Assembly: GCA_963971575.1 (NCBI GenBank)
Contig: OZ020622.1
Span: 12,810,279 to 12,874,278 of the forward strand
Direction of reading: 5' to 3'
Source of the DNA: Liopterus haemorrhoidalis
Lineage: Eukaryota > Arthropoda > Insecta > Coleoptera > Dytiscidae
DNA: 64,000 nt
A program made the position numbers and the translations under genes. The notes beneath the pieces are model-generated. The model ran no database searches. It saw only the letters and a program-made list of their open reading frames with translations, and was not told the DNA's origin. Positions 21,098 through 31,644 of the stretch are shown here, piece after piece (position 1 is the stretch's first letter; the number at the start of each line of letters is the position of its first letter).

Positions 21098-22387
21098 TGG
21101 GAATGGTCAGGGACAGAAATTGAAGAGATAAAAAGTCTGAAGTACCTCGGATATGTTCTAACGAGGAACAACAGAGCAGAGCAGCATGTTAGAGAGAGGG
21201 TGAAGAAGGCAAGAATGGTTATGGGGAAGCTATGGAGCATAGGAGAGAGGAGGTTTGACGACGATATCAGGTGGAGGATGAAATTGTTTGACGGGATAGT
21301 GAAGAGTATCCTCATGTACGGAGTAGAGATCTGGCGATGGAAAGAATGGGAGATAGTAGAAAGGGTACAAGAGGGATACATGAGATGGATTATGGGATTA
21401 GACAGAACGACACCAGGATATATAGTGAGAGAGGAAATGAAGAGGGAAAAGCTGAAAGTGGGCGCCGGGGCGAGGGCGGCGAAGTATGAGGAGAAAATCA
21501 GAAGAGACGAAAGAAGGAAAATATTAAGAGAATGCTGGGAAGAAAGACTGAGGGAAGAACAAAAGGGTGAACTGTCGGAATGGGGAGAAACAAGGAAAGA
21601 GTACTATTGGAGATGTGGGATGGACATAAGGGAAGCTGAGCGAAAGAGAAATGGAGGAAGAAACATAGTAGAAGAATTGAGGAGGAGAGACAAGGAGGTA
21701 CAGGAGCAGGAAAGAACAGTAAGAATAGAAAATTCCAGGAATGTGAAAAGGTATAGAGAGATAAGGACGGTAGGAATACCTAAATATTTGAAAGGGAGGA
21801 GAGGAAAGGCAGGGGACAGAGTTAGAAGGATTGCCAGATTAAGATGCGGAAATGAAGAACGGAGTAATAGGTATTGGGCAAAAACAGAGGATAGGCTATG
21901 CAGAATGTGTAGGGAGGAGGAAGAATCCTTGGAACACCTAACAAGAAGATGTGGAAAGCTGACAAAATGGGAGGGAGATATAAAGGAGCTGTTGAGTGAA
22001 GAAGAAAAAGGAGAAAGGTGGGTGAGAGTACTCGAGGAAAGAAGGAAGGAATGCGGAGAGGTAAGACAGAACTGAGAACAGGAAGAAAGAGAGAGGTAAA
22101 GGAAGAGGAAAGAAAAGAGGGAAGAGAAGCGAAGAAAGAGCGGAAGAACAACTGGAGTCAAAAAGGAAGGAGACCGGAGACGGAAGCCGAAAAGAGAATA
22201 GGAAGAAAGAGAGGAACACCGGAGGAAGAATATAGAAGAAGAAGAAGAAGAAAGAAGTCATAAAATGTAAAAAAATGTACTATAATATTATTATTTTATT
22301 TATTTTATTATTATTATGATTTTTTAAATGTATTGGTTAAAACCCTAAACGCCGAAAGGCCTAGGGTAAATAAAGAATTTATATATA
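21098..22387 (+). mobile_element. 5'-truncated LINE insertion with 13-bp TSD
   Basis: The insertion is flanked by perfect direct repeats GAATTTGTGATAA at 21085-21097 and 22388-22400. It starts in mid-ORF, carries the RT C-terminal region, and ends with a 3' UTR that includes a stem-forming CCTAAACGCCGAAAGGCCTAGGG-like segment (22344-22366) before AAATAAAGAATTTATATATA. Strong purine bias on the plus strand sets it apart from the AT-rich surroundings. Confidence 0.9.
21101..22075 (+). pseudogene. LINE RT thumb and C-terminal domain, open but 5'-truncated
   Basis: An open frame runs from the insertion edge to a stop at 22073-22075. It reads EEIKSLKYLGYVLTRNN, then VKKARMVMGKLWSIGERRF and LMYGVEIWRWKEWEIVERVQ, which is the post-catalytic part of a non-LTR reverse transcriptase. 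A long charged helical region follows, then a zinc-knuckle-like CRMCREEEESLEHLTRRC. The palm with FADD and the endonuclease are missing because of 5' truncation. A related but more decayed copy lies at 40257-40790. The first in-frame ATG (21200) is internal and not a true start. It cannot be functional alone. Confidence 0.85.
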
Positions 22388-22460
22388 GAATTTGTGATAA
22401 ATAAATAATAAACTAAACTGGAATACCTCTTATAGAAAACTTGCAATCTGTATTAACTGC

Positions 22461-22580
22461 TTAAGGACTACGCCCGAGTATGTTCGGGCGGCTATTATGT
22501 GCGAAAATTCCCACACCCGAGATAACTCGGGCAAGCTTTACCTGCAGAAAAGATCACTCCCGAATGTACTCGGGTGAAAA
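22461..22580. repeat. three short CCCGAG...CTCGGG hairpins, piggyBac-like end
   Basis: Three imperfect palindromes follow one another: CCCGAGTATGTTCGGG (about 22473), CCCGAGATAACTCGGG (about 22516) and CCCGAATGTACTCGGG (about 22558). The block begins at a TTAA (22461-22464). Repeated internal palindromes beside a TTAA occur in some piggyBac-like elements, but no partner end was identified. The stretch 22581-22912 has nothing else. Confidence 0.4.
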
Positions 22581-22912
22581 TAAATACGATTCATGGTATG
22601 TTAATTAATTCTTTGCATTAATAAGGCATAATTATTAATTATGATAAATAAAAATGAATATTTTTTTATGAATTTCTTTTATTTCTCGACCCACACTATG
22701 CACCATAATATCAACTTTCAATCCCATTTTGGGCCCGAAATGGCTTTTATGAAGGATATATATGTTCAGTCAATAAAATTCATTCATAAAAAACATGTGT
22801 TTTATTTCATTTTTTAATTTTTTAATGATTACTGAAAAGTTAATAATATGGGAGGCTATATCTGTTTTTTTTTCGGCCTCATATTCGGTTTCTACACCTT
22901 TCAGACGCTTAT

Positions 22913-24003
22913 ACGAGGGTTATCTTTTATGTTTTTACAAACGACCACTAGATGGCAATATTAAAATGTGTCATTACAATATTCTTAAAATTTTACATTT
23001 ATTGTGTCCAATCAGTGGCAGCTCATAAATTGACTGAATAGTTTGCTGACAGTGAACGTTAAAAAAAAACAAGTTTGTGAAAAAAATTGATATTACTCGT
23101 AAAGGTTTTCGTTGGATGATTTTTTACGATTTTAGTAAAGGCCTACCTCAACAACAATACATAGATTCCCTTCGTTCAACTTTTGGTAATGAAGCACCAT
23201 CAGAAAAGACTGTTTACAGTTGGTTTGCAGAATTTCGTCGTGGTCGTGCGTCCGTCAGTGATGAATCTCGTAAAGGTCAACCAAAATCGGTTGTGATTCA
23301 AATAAACATCGATGCTGTGCGCAATATGATTGAAGAAGATCGGCATGTGACTTACCGTGAGATAGAGGTATCCTTTGGCATATCGCAGACTGCAATACAT
23401 TCGATTTTGCATGAACATTTAGCTGTGAAAAAGATCTGTTCCCGATGCATTCCGAATAATTTGACCGAATCTCAAAAAAAGGCTCGTGTTGATTGATGTA
23501 ATCCAAATTTTGATTTATTCATATGAACCGGAAACTAAGCAACGATCCACTGTTTGAGTCTTCCAAGATGAACCGAAACCCACAAAAAAAGTTCATTCAC
23601 GAAGCGCTTCCAAGAAAATGATCACTTGTTCCTTCGGTTGTACTGGACATGTCGCAATTATGCATTTAGAGGATCGGAGAGAGATGATTAATGCTGAATG
23701 GTATACAACAATTTGTTTGCAAGAAGTTATTGACAAAATCCGAAAAAAACGACAAAAAACTTCGCATTATTCTTCATCATGACAATGCAAGCTCCCACAC
23801 AGCACATCAAGCAATTGATTATTTGAAGGAGAAGAATATTGGATTAATGTCTCATTGCCCTTATTCACCTGATTTATCCCCTTACGACTTGTTTTTTTCC
23901 CCCAATGTCAAACAAAAAATACGTGGACAGCGATTTTCATCACCTCAAGAAGCTGTTGAAGACTTCGAAAACCATGTTTTTGAGATACCAACTTCAGAGT
24001 AGA
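22913..24003 (+). mobile_element. cecropia/SETMAR-type mariner, 3' end lost
   Basis: The 5' terminal repeat (ACGAGGGTTATCTTTTATG) is followed by the same 5' UTR as the copies at 58300-60138, 62205-62925 and 63316-63908. The transposase starts near 23077 and reads DFSKGLPQQQYIDSLRSTFG, then the paired helix-turn-helix region to LHEHLAVKKICSRCIPNNLT. A deletion removes the segment with the first catalytic Asp. The remainder includes ILHHDNASSHT (second Asp) and YSPDLSPYDLFF (third site). The frame breaks at about 23496. At about 24003 the sequence switches to LINE RT, so the 3' end is missing. Confidence 0.85.
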
Positions 24004-24185
24004 AAAAATGTTGTACGGATTGGTAAAAAATTTTCAAATAAACTCCTGGTCAATACTGGCGTACCTCAAGGAAGTGTACTGGGTCTCATACTCTTTATCA
24101 TATACATAAGTGGTCTGTCAAAAACTATTTCTTCACCTGCCCTCTCGTATGCAACGATAGCAATTTCTACAACCCCCAGGTGAAC
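24004..24185 (+). pseudogene. LINE reverse transcriptase fragment (motif B region)
   Basis: The reading GKKFSNKLLVNTGVPQGSVL followed by FIIYISGLSK is RT motif B (SGVPQGSxLGPxLF) and its flank. It is fused directly to the broken mariner, so an open frame from 23905 to 24183 crosses the junction without meaning. The stretch 24186-25300 is AT-rich with nothing recognised. Confidence 0.7.
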
Positions 24186-25305
24186 TTTTTGTATATATAA
24201 AATTACTTAATACAAGTGGATATATGTCTATCAAGTTTCGGTTTCTTCCATTCTAACCTTTTAATAACTAAACTTAACCTAATTAACTAGTTTTTAGGTG
24301 CACACTACTTTGTATATTCCACATTAGCACAATTAAAACTGTGTATCATTGTGCATACGTTGATAATATAAATTCACTATGAGCTCTAGTGGGCACGGAT
24401 ATCAAATTTGAGCCAAGAAATGTAACAAATACGAAAATAATTTCTGCTTATGAAAACGCTGACACATAGTTTCTAACTGTATGTTATAATTTCATTGGTA
24501 ATCCCTGACGTAGGATATTTTTTTCGTGACAATATTATTGTTCGTTTTTAAGAATTCGATAAAAATGCCAGGTGCTGCAGTGTTAAAAATTAAAGCCACG
24601 GTTTATATTACGACCTACTTAGTTTAAAATTTATTTGAATGTAAAGTTTATGCGACCCTAAAGAAATAAAGTAATAAGAAAATTAATAATTAACAAATCT
24701 TTAGGGTTTAAACTTTAACCATACTTATAAAGTTAAAGAAACCAAGAAATAAATTATAAAGTATAAAGAAACATATAAAATATATAAATATTTACACTTT
24801 TTAAAAGAAATTTTCCATGCAAACAGTAAAGTTTGAACTTACTTCGTGCGAAAAGTGCAGTGTGAGAAATCAATGCATCAATATTAAACGCGTTTGAAAT
24901 TCGAATCACAGTCGATATTACATAGATTTTATGAGCCGTAAAGAATTTTCTGAAAATTCTTCAAGAAAATCATCTTTAATGTCCTAGAACATAAGGTTGA
25001 AAATTGTTTGTTAACCATTTGATATTTCATGAGTTCAACAGATATTTTATTCGCAAGATATTGTAGACGTTTTTTATGAATTAGTAAAAACAGTGCTGAT
25101 TCAAACTGATATTGATAGTGCGCTTTTAATGATACTCCTGACAATGAATAAAATTTTAACTTATTCGAACTGTGGCAAAAATAGGTGTTATACATTTTTA
25201 AAACCACTGGTATGAATAGAGATTTCCCTTGTGCTGATGGACATGTGGTCACCAGTAGCGGCTAGTGTGTAAAATATTTGGGGGAGACACTTTTTGATCA
25301 ATATA

Positions 25306-25401
25306 CACATTAAAATGTTTGGAACGGATATACAGTATAGGACAGACCGTTCGGCTAGACTATGATTAACCGTTCCTGTCCGTTCCAAACATTTTAATGT
25401 G
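25306..25401. repeat. perfect 23-bp inverted repeat with 50-nt loop
   Basis: Arm 25306-25328 (ATTAAAATGTTTGGAACGGA at its core) is matched exactly by arm 25379-25401. The loop itself contains partly complementary GACCGTTCGG and CCGTTCCTGTC. It lies just upstream of a hammerhead-like motif, so it may be part of a Penelope-like terminal structure. Confidence 0.6.
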
Positions 25402-25439
25402 GAAATACATGATTTTATACAATTGACTATAATATTGGA

Positions 25440-25469
25440 CTGAGGATGATTGGATTACCAATCGAAACG
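25440..25469 (+). ncRNA. hammerhead-ribozyme-like core (Penelope-type)
   Basis: CTGAGGA (25440-25446) is followed by stem II GATTGG/CCAATC with an ATTA loop (25448-25463) and then GAAACG. CUGANGA, stem II and GAAA are the invariant core of hammerhead ribozymes. In Penelope-like elements such cores sit in the terminal repeats, typically followed by CGAAACG. Helices I and III were not fully traced, so self-cleavage is unproven. Confidence 0.55.
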
Positions 25470-25559
25470 TCTCGATAATTTTTATAACAAATATATGATG
25501 ATTATGAAATAAGAATTTTATTCAATACCCATATTAATTTCGTCAAGAACTTTCTTTCG

Positions 25560-25560
25560 A

Positions 25561-25656
<96 letters not shown>
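25560..25656. repeat. (TA)n microsatellite
   Basis: Nearly uninterrupted TA dinucleotides cover about 95 bases, directly next to the end of the HINE-like repeat at 25657. Confidence 0.95.
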
Positions 25657-25940
25657 TAGCTAAAGATCCGTGCTTCGCTACTGTATATTAATGGTCGCAT
25701 TAACGTAAAATTCTCAGTTTATTAACGTAAATTCAAATTTGTGTATGGGTAACCTTTGTAAGCAAAAACCAAGTCGATATCTCATTGAGCCTAAGAGATA
25801 TTGAGGCTTAGGGGTCGACTTTAGAAAAATCTCTTCTTAGTGGTTGCTTACGTCATGGAGGGAATGTAAGCCCCCGAATTTTATGTCTTAATGTCCATTG
25901 GATGTTCTATCAAATAAAAAATATCCATTTACCCCTTTAA

Positions 25941-26692
25941 CGCTACGTACAACCCCCAGAGATTATTAGTTTCTTATACAAAACTAACAATCTGAAATAA
26001 AATTAGTGACAATCTATACATCAAATTTTGCACAGAATTTTTATCTATCTAATAGGGTATTTTTGATTGTAGAAAAAATTATTGTAAAAATGTTATTGCT
26101 AAATAACTTAATAATAGGTATTACACAACAATGTTCTGTAATTTTTTAAATATATTTGTGCGTTTCAAATAATTTTTATATTTATATAGTTTTGTGTAGA
26201 AATGTTCAAATAATACGTTACAAATTTTTTCGACGTGATTGTTTATAGTTTAGAGCCTTCGTCGAAAAATATTATACTTGATGATAATGAAATGCCACTT
26301 GGTACAAGTATTCTTTACATAAAATGGAACATTTTTATCCGCCGCACCTATATTGAGAACCGCGGCAGATTCGAGGTGGCGGCAAAAGTAGATTACCAAG
26401 TACAATAACTATAAGTAATTTTCACAATCGAACAAATTATCTCCAAACATATTTGTAGAATGAAGCTTTAGCTACAATTTGCTGCATGGTACACAAATAT
26501 GCGTCGAATGGTTTACAAGATGGCGTCTATAACGCAAGTTGTTTATTAACAATTACATGACAGTTCTTTTGACAATTAAAAATATCCTATTAGGTAGATA
26601 AAAATTCGCTGAAAATTTGGATGTATAGATTGTTACTAATTTTATTTCAGGTTCTTAGTCTTGTATAGGAAACTATACGGTTGTGCGCAGCC
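25941..26692. mobile_element. piggyBac-like MITE with long terminal inverted repeats
   Basis: TTAA flanks both sides (25937-25940 and 26693-26696). The right end inverted reads GGCTGCGCACAACCGTA and the left end reads CGCTACGTACAACC. Inside the ends, about 100 bp of inverted similarity continues (for example CTGAAATAAAATTAGTRAC and CAATCTATACATC). No transposase is present. At the right TTAA, a second sequence TTAAGGGTGCGCACAACC points the opposite way. Confidence 0.75.
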
Positions 26693-26713
26693 TTAAGGGT
26701 GCGCACAACCGTA
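26676..26713. repeat. 38-bp near-perfect palindrome centred on TTAA
   Basis: Arms TACGGTTGTGCGCA (26676-26689) and TGCGCACAACCGTA (26700-26713) flank CCTTAAGG. This is two piggyBac-like ends facing each other across one TTAA. Each half looks like the terminus TTAAGG(G/C)TGCGCACAACC. Confidence 0.8.
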
Positions 26714-27164
26714 CAATCTGTAATCTTAAAAAAACTGTCAAAACCATTTCGAGGTATTTTAAAAAGAAAGCTATTTGCCAAAAAGGAATGTTATGACAAA
26801 ACAAACACAGGAAATACGACGGGATGTATAATTCAGCCTGAATGTAGATTTACCCCTTTAGGGGTTGATTTGAAAATCACTTTTAACTAAGTCGATATCC
26901 CATCGGTCCTAAGAGATGTTAAGTAATCCGTGGAATCACATTTCACCCCTTTTCACCCCTTAGGAGTTGAATTTCGAAAAATCCCTTCTTAGTGTGTGTT
27001 TCCGTCACGAAGGGAATATACTCTCCAAATTTCAAGTTTCTAGGCCCAGAGGTTCGGGTTGGGCGGTGATGAGTCAGTCAGTCAGGACATTGGCTATTTA
27101 TCTATGGCTATGTATCTATAGATAATAGTTAAATCTTGACGGTATATATATGTAGTAAAATAAA

Positions 27165-27530
27165 ACTTCTCAATGGGTCCTCAAATTATAAAATATATTT
27201 AATCAATTAATAAGAGACGTTTCGACTATTTGTTATATATATCTAAATATATATTTGGATATTTGGTTCTTGACGAGGATTATATGAAATAAAACGCAGA
27301 TTCTCTTTTATTCGTCAGTTTATTAAAATTCGGTCTTTGTCAATTTATAAAATTTGAAACAGTGGTTATAAACTGTTGATTACGTGGTGATTTTAACTGA
27401 TTGACTGACTGAAGATGTGCAAACTACCCATGCACGAAACGTTTCAAATTTTATAAATTGACAAAGACCAAATTTTAATAAACTGACGAATAAAAGAGAA
27501 CCTGCGTTTTATTTTATATATACATACATA
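27165..27530 (+). mobile_element. Penelope-like terminal repeat with inverted 74-bp arms
   Basis: Arms 27287-27360 and 27441-27514 are inverted copies with few mismatches (for example TTTATTCGTCAGTTTATTAA). Between them lies a hammerhead-like core. A separate GACGTTTCGAC near 27213 resembles the same CGAAACGTC motif in reverse. Penelope-like elements carry ribozyme-bearing pseudo-LTRs often arranged as inverted copies. No RT or GIY-YIG coding region is present here. Confidence 0.55.
27409..27440 (+). ncRNA. hammerhead-ribozyme-like core in the Penelope-like repeat
   Basis: CTGAAGA (27409-27415), stem II GTGCA/TGCAC (27417-27421 with 27431-27435), then GAAAC (27436-27440). The flanks TTTGAAAC and GTTTCAAA, 5' and 3' of this unit, are complementary and could form an outer helix. 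Confidence 0.55.
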
Positions 27531-27538
27531 ATATAATA

Positions 27539-28847
27539 CAAGGTGTCTTAAAAGAAATTTTATATTTAGTGGGTCGATTAAAAAAAAAGTAAGCCGTATA
27601 TAGAAAAAATGTTTATTAATTATTAAAATACACTTTTTGGGGATTTATTTCTTAAAAATAATATCGTCTAAATGTAGACCCTCGCGTTCTCGGCACTCAT
27701 TTAATCGAACAGTAAAATTACTTATGACGTCTCGGCAGGTGGACTCAGGGATGGCTGCCATTTCGTGACGGATATTTTCTTTCAAATGCGCCAGTGAAGT
27801 CGGTTTATTGGCGTAAACTTTAGATTTAAGATAACCCCATAGGAAAAAGTCCATAGGGGTAAAATCTGGACTGCGTGGAGACCAATTTATGTCACCTCTC
27901 CGGGAGATCAATTTGCCTGAGAAAATTTCACGAACACGTGGCAGAGACATATTGGACGTGTGTGAAGTTGCTCCGTCCTGTTGGAACCATGTTCTTTGTT
28001 TATAGCCAGGAAAGTTTTGCAGTTCAGGTACCAAGAAGTTGTCTAACATCTCCACATAACGCTCTGAATTCACTGTAACTGCACGCCCCCTTTCGTCTTC
28101 AAAAAAGTAAGGGCCGATAATTCCTCGCGCCGACATCGCAGCCCATACGGTCACATTAGGCGAATGTAGGGGTTTCTGATGTTTGCGTTTCGGATTCGTT
28201 GCACTCCAGTAGCGGCAGTTCTGCTTATTTACGTGGCCATTAAGATGAAAATGAGCTTCATCCGAAAACAAAATGTTGGTAAACGTTGAAAATCGCTCAA
28301 TCACCTGATTTACGAAATTAAGCCTCTGACTGGCATCTTGGGGCTTTAATTCTTGCACCAATTGAATTTTGTAGGGGTGCAGCTTTAGGTCTTTGTGCAT
28401 AATGCGATTTAATGATGATCTATGCACATTTAAAGCACTTGCGCGTTCCGAATTGAAAGGTTCGGGTCGTCACGAACAGACTGATTAACATTCTCCACGT
28501 TTTCTACCGTTCTTGATGACCTAGGTCGCCCGGATTTTGATTTATCCAGCGTTGTACCAGTCTCTTCAAACTTTTTAACCCAATGTCGAATGAGAGGAAT
28601 GCTTGGCGCATCATTTAAGTGGCGAAAACCTCGAATACTGCAGAATTTTCTACGCGCTACAGTCGCTAAATCACCGTTTTTGTAAAACTCTCGCACGCAT
28701 AACGCGCGGTCTGCTCCCGAGAAACGCTCCATAGCGATTGAATTCCCAAGAGCCAGGCTACCGATTGACATAACCCCCGCGCCCCTCGGATACGTTGCGT
28801 TCACGCAGTAAGCTAAATAAATATAAAATTTCTTTTGAGACACCTTG
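27539..28847 (-). mobile_element. rosa-like (DD41D) mariner, full length
   Basis: Terminal inverted repeats CAAGGTGTCTYAAAAGAAAT lie at both ends, with TA duplications at 27537-27538 and 28848-28849. Length is 1309 bp. The two transposase parts are described separately. Compared with the second copy (33840-35018) this one has the full N-terminus and is interrupted only by a single-base frameshift. Confidence 0.9.
27645..28742 (-). pseudogene. rosa-like mariner transposase, one frameshift
   Basis: The N-terminal part (from an ATG at 28742, MERFSGADRALCVREFYKNG) holds the helix-turn-helix region, with LIRHWVKKFEETGT and GRPRSSRTVENVENVNQ. After LSIRN the frame shifts near 28440. Comparison with the other copy (CGGAAGCGCGC there, CGGAACGCGC here) shows one base missing. 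The catalytic domain continues to 27645: NILFSDEAHFHLNG (first Asp), WFQQDGATSHT (second Asp), RSPDFTPMDFFLWGYLKSKV (third site). Forty-one residues separate the second Asp from the last Asp of TPMD, the DD41D spacing of the rosa group. A cut-and-paste transposase acting on the terminal repeats; inactive here unless the shift is bypassed. Confidence 0.85.
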
Positions 28848-29105
28848 TATATATAAAATATATAGAAATATGTATACAAGAAACATTTATAAAAAATTAT
28901 ATTATTTATTTGTCTCACAAGTTTGAGTTTGCTCTTTCATGACTGAACTGGCATAATCTGGATAAGAACATTTTGCCTCATATATTGCAGAAAAAATTGT
29001 AAACATAATCAGACGACAGCTTCTACCGTCTGGATTTGAGTTTATTACGTACTTGGGTCACTCTATACGTTGTCTGTTCGTAATGCTAAGTTCTGTTCGT
29101 TACTG

Positions 29106-29153
29106 TCGAATAAAATTAGCAATAGATAATTATCTATTGCTAATTTTATTCGA
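29106..29153. repeat. 48-bp perfect palindrome
   Basis: TCGAATAAAATTAGCAATAG followed by ATAA is mirrored exactly with no spacer. Such loop-free palindromes are unstable in replication and usually recent. No TE ends are obvious around it. The rest of 28850-30006 holds nothing else recognised. Confidence 0.95.
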
Positions 29154-30010
29154 TATGCCTGGGTTGACAGGCAATCTGGAGCGTGTGTATAGATATACTC
29201 ACATTTTCTCAGTTCCACTTGCCTCATTGTAGTATTTCTTATTAAAAGGATCATAAACTGTACACTCAAGGAAATCCACTGCTGAATAGATTTAAACGAG
29301 ACATAAGTTACAGGTAACAGATGCGTCGTTTTAATTCCCTATTGATGAATTTAGTATAACCAAACTGAAATTATGTTGAATAGCCAAATGTTCTAAAGAT
29401 GCAGCTTGTTGCTTTAATATAAAATATTTATGAAACCTGTAATGTAAATGCATATCCTGTAGTCCATCCATGAAAAGGCAAGGAGGGAATATCCAAAAGG
29501 CAGTAATCCGGATAATTCTCCACCTTTGTGCTAAATTTAGCTGCACTATTCAAGATATTCCATTGACTAAAACGTTAGGAATACATACATACCAAATACA
29601 CACATTTAATAGTTGAGACCAACAGAGAATTATCTAGAGAATAGATGACAGAGTTTTACTAGAAAAGTATAGAGCGTTTAACGCAATTTGCAATATGCAA
29701 ATTTAGATGGTAGAATCTACTGAGTGTACAATTTAATTGCATTCGTTTTGAATATCAGTAAGATAATATTTGATTTTTCACTTTAACCAAAGAATTGCTA
29801 CTCTGATGAAGCATTATTTTTCAAAATACTTGTGAGGTGTTCTGCTGTGGTGTAAATGTGGTTAAAGACCTCATGGGACTTTAACCCGAGTATGCTTCAT
29901 AGGTCTTGAATTATCAATGAAATAAAAGCAAACATAAAAGCAAAACGTACATAATTGAATGCCAATAATTATTTGTCGAAACAAGTATATGGCTTTTGCC
30001 TTATAATTAA

Positions 30011-31058
30011 CCCATTAATGGCCAAGCTATTAAGAAAAAATATTTTTCACAAATCTTGTAATACAAATTAATTAAAATACATCAACTTAGACAATTATTG
30101 CATTTTGAAAAAATATATATGCTTAACTCTACAGGAATATTTGGATGCGTATACGCACCCTTGGCTAATAACAATATCAAATATAAGTAAACATGTAATA
30201 AGCAAATTATTTTATTTATGAATGAAATATGAACTTATTTTGGAATGAAACATTTCAAAACACTCTGGGCACAGATGTGCTTTACATTTTACACTTAAAT
30301 AAATGGAGTTGCTCTTACACAAACTGCATTTTTTTTTTACATTTGTTTCATGCCTCTTATCAGATGCCCAATACCATCAAATCTGATGACATCTGATAAA
30401 CTGTTTTTTGAAGGACGCACATAGTTTGAATTTGTTGCTTCTCTATCAGTATCTGCATTACTCTGATACTTCATAAGAGCAACTGCTAGTCGTGACCAAT
30501 CAAGAAATTTTACTATCATTTGACAACTGGACAACTAATTTTTATTTTCACTATACTTATTCTGTAAATACATATACTGAACTATGAAAGAACACAAAGT
30601 AGAAATGAACAATAGGTTAGATAGCTAAACAAGATGAGACTTGTCGATGATGAATCACGCCTGTACATTTCACTGATTTGGCCAAAGGTGCGTATACGCA
30701 ACCCATAAATTTGAATGATGTACACAGAAACATGACAGATAAAATATATATTTTTTCAAAATAGGATAATTTATAACAATGTTCTCATACGGTTTGACTA
30801 TATATATATATATTTTATATTACCAACAAGTGTATAGAAAATGCCTGCTTTTATAAATCAGTAAAATCTTAAAAAATTGACCAATTTCAAAATATTTAAA
30901 AAAATATACTCTTTAAATAAACTGCGAAATAAAATATTCACGAAACTATTGTATCCTAGTAATGCTTGTAAAATAATTATGCAATAAAAATAAAACAATC
31001 CTTAAAAAAAAAAAAAATTCTAAAAGGTTGCGTATACAAACCTTTGGCCATTAATGGG
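30011..31058 (-). mobile_element. piggyBac-like element, internally deleted
   Basis: The terminal repeat CCCATTAATGGCCAA occurs at 30011 and inverted at 31058, flanked by TTAA on both sides (30007-30010 and 31059-31062). Subterminal copies of GCGTATACGC/GCGTATACAA are repeated near both ends. A transposase C-terminal remnant lies at 30230-30534 (minus). Confidence 0.85.
30230..30534 (-). pseudogene. piggyBac transposase C-terminal remnant with cysteine-rich domain
   Basis: Minus-strand reading gives VKFLDWSRLAVALMKYQS, a spacer and RFDGIGHLIRGMKQM. After one stop comes CSLCKSNSIYLSVKCKAHLC and PECFEMFH. The final C-x2-C ... C-x4-C-x2-C-x4-H pattern is the cysteine-rich DNA-binding domain at the C-terminus of piggyBac transposases. 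The catalytic DDD core is absent. Confidence 0.75.
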
Positions 31059-31644
31059 TTAAAGTCAAAGAAGATGGCTGAAGCAAATATGTTTCGGTCG
31101 CCTGTAAAGGGTTAAAATTACAAAAATATCTTGGTACGTTTGCGGTGCGTTTGTAATACCGAAAGGTATGTAGCGATCAATATTTAGTAGTACAAACATT
31201 TGGCATTTCTAGTTAGTACATTTATTATCAACAATATATTTACAATAATGTTGCAATTTTCCTATACTAAAATAAAAGAGATACAGTTATAAAACATGAT
31301 ATAAAAAGTTTGTTGATCGGCTTTAGAAGTGTATCTTTGTTTTTTGCACACAAAAAAATCGTAGATACTTGGAGAGAAACGTTGTATTTGAAGTAGAATG
31401 ACCTGTTTTAGTACAACAGTAGCCTTATATAGCGAGCAATAAAAAATACGGAGCAAATACGTGTCCCGGATTTCTAGAGATACCGGGGCTTGAATGTAAA
31501 TTCCACAACTGCTTCGAATTTCGTTAGAAACACTCACTGCAGTAAACACGCTTCTCTAGCTAATCAAATATTTTATCTATTTTATTTCATTTGTAGTTCA
31601 AAGAAAAATTTACAACAATTATATATTACAACATTCACATACAG

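Larger units (their letters stand above)
25657..27125 (-). mobile_element. second HINE-like family, two partial copies around a piggyBac-like MITE
   Basis: On the minus strand it starts with a short (CTGA)n microsatellite (about 27080), then CACCGCCCAACCCGAACC, then AGAAACTTGAAATTTGGAG, the same sort of core as DINE-1-like elements. The other end is ACAGTAGCGAAGCACGGATC next to (TA)n. The blocks at 25765-25885 and 26890-27030 are related (AAGTCGATATC, CCTAAGAGAT, CTTCTTAGTG, GGGAAT), which suggests two partial tandem copies. The MITE at 25941-26692 separates them. Assignment rests on architecture, not on a database match. Confidence 0.5.

Noticed and set aside
21604..22161. Long minus-strand open frames rich in Leu/Ser/Phe (also 21822-22151 and 21938-22261)
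   Set aside because: They are mirror frames of the purine-rich LINE coding strand; composition alone keeps them open.
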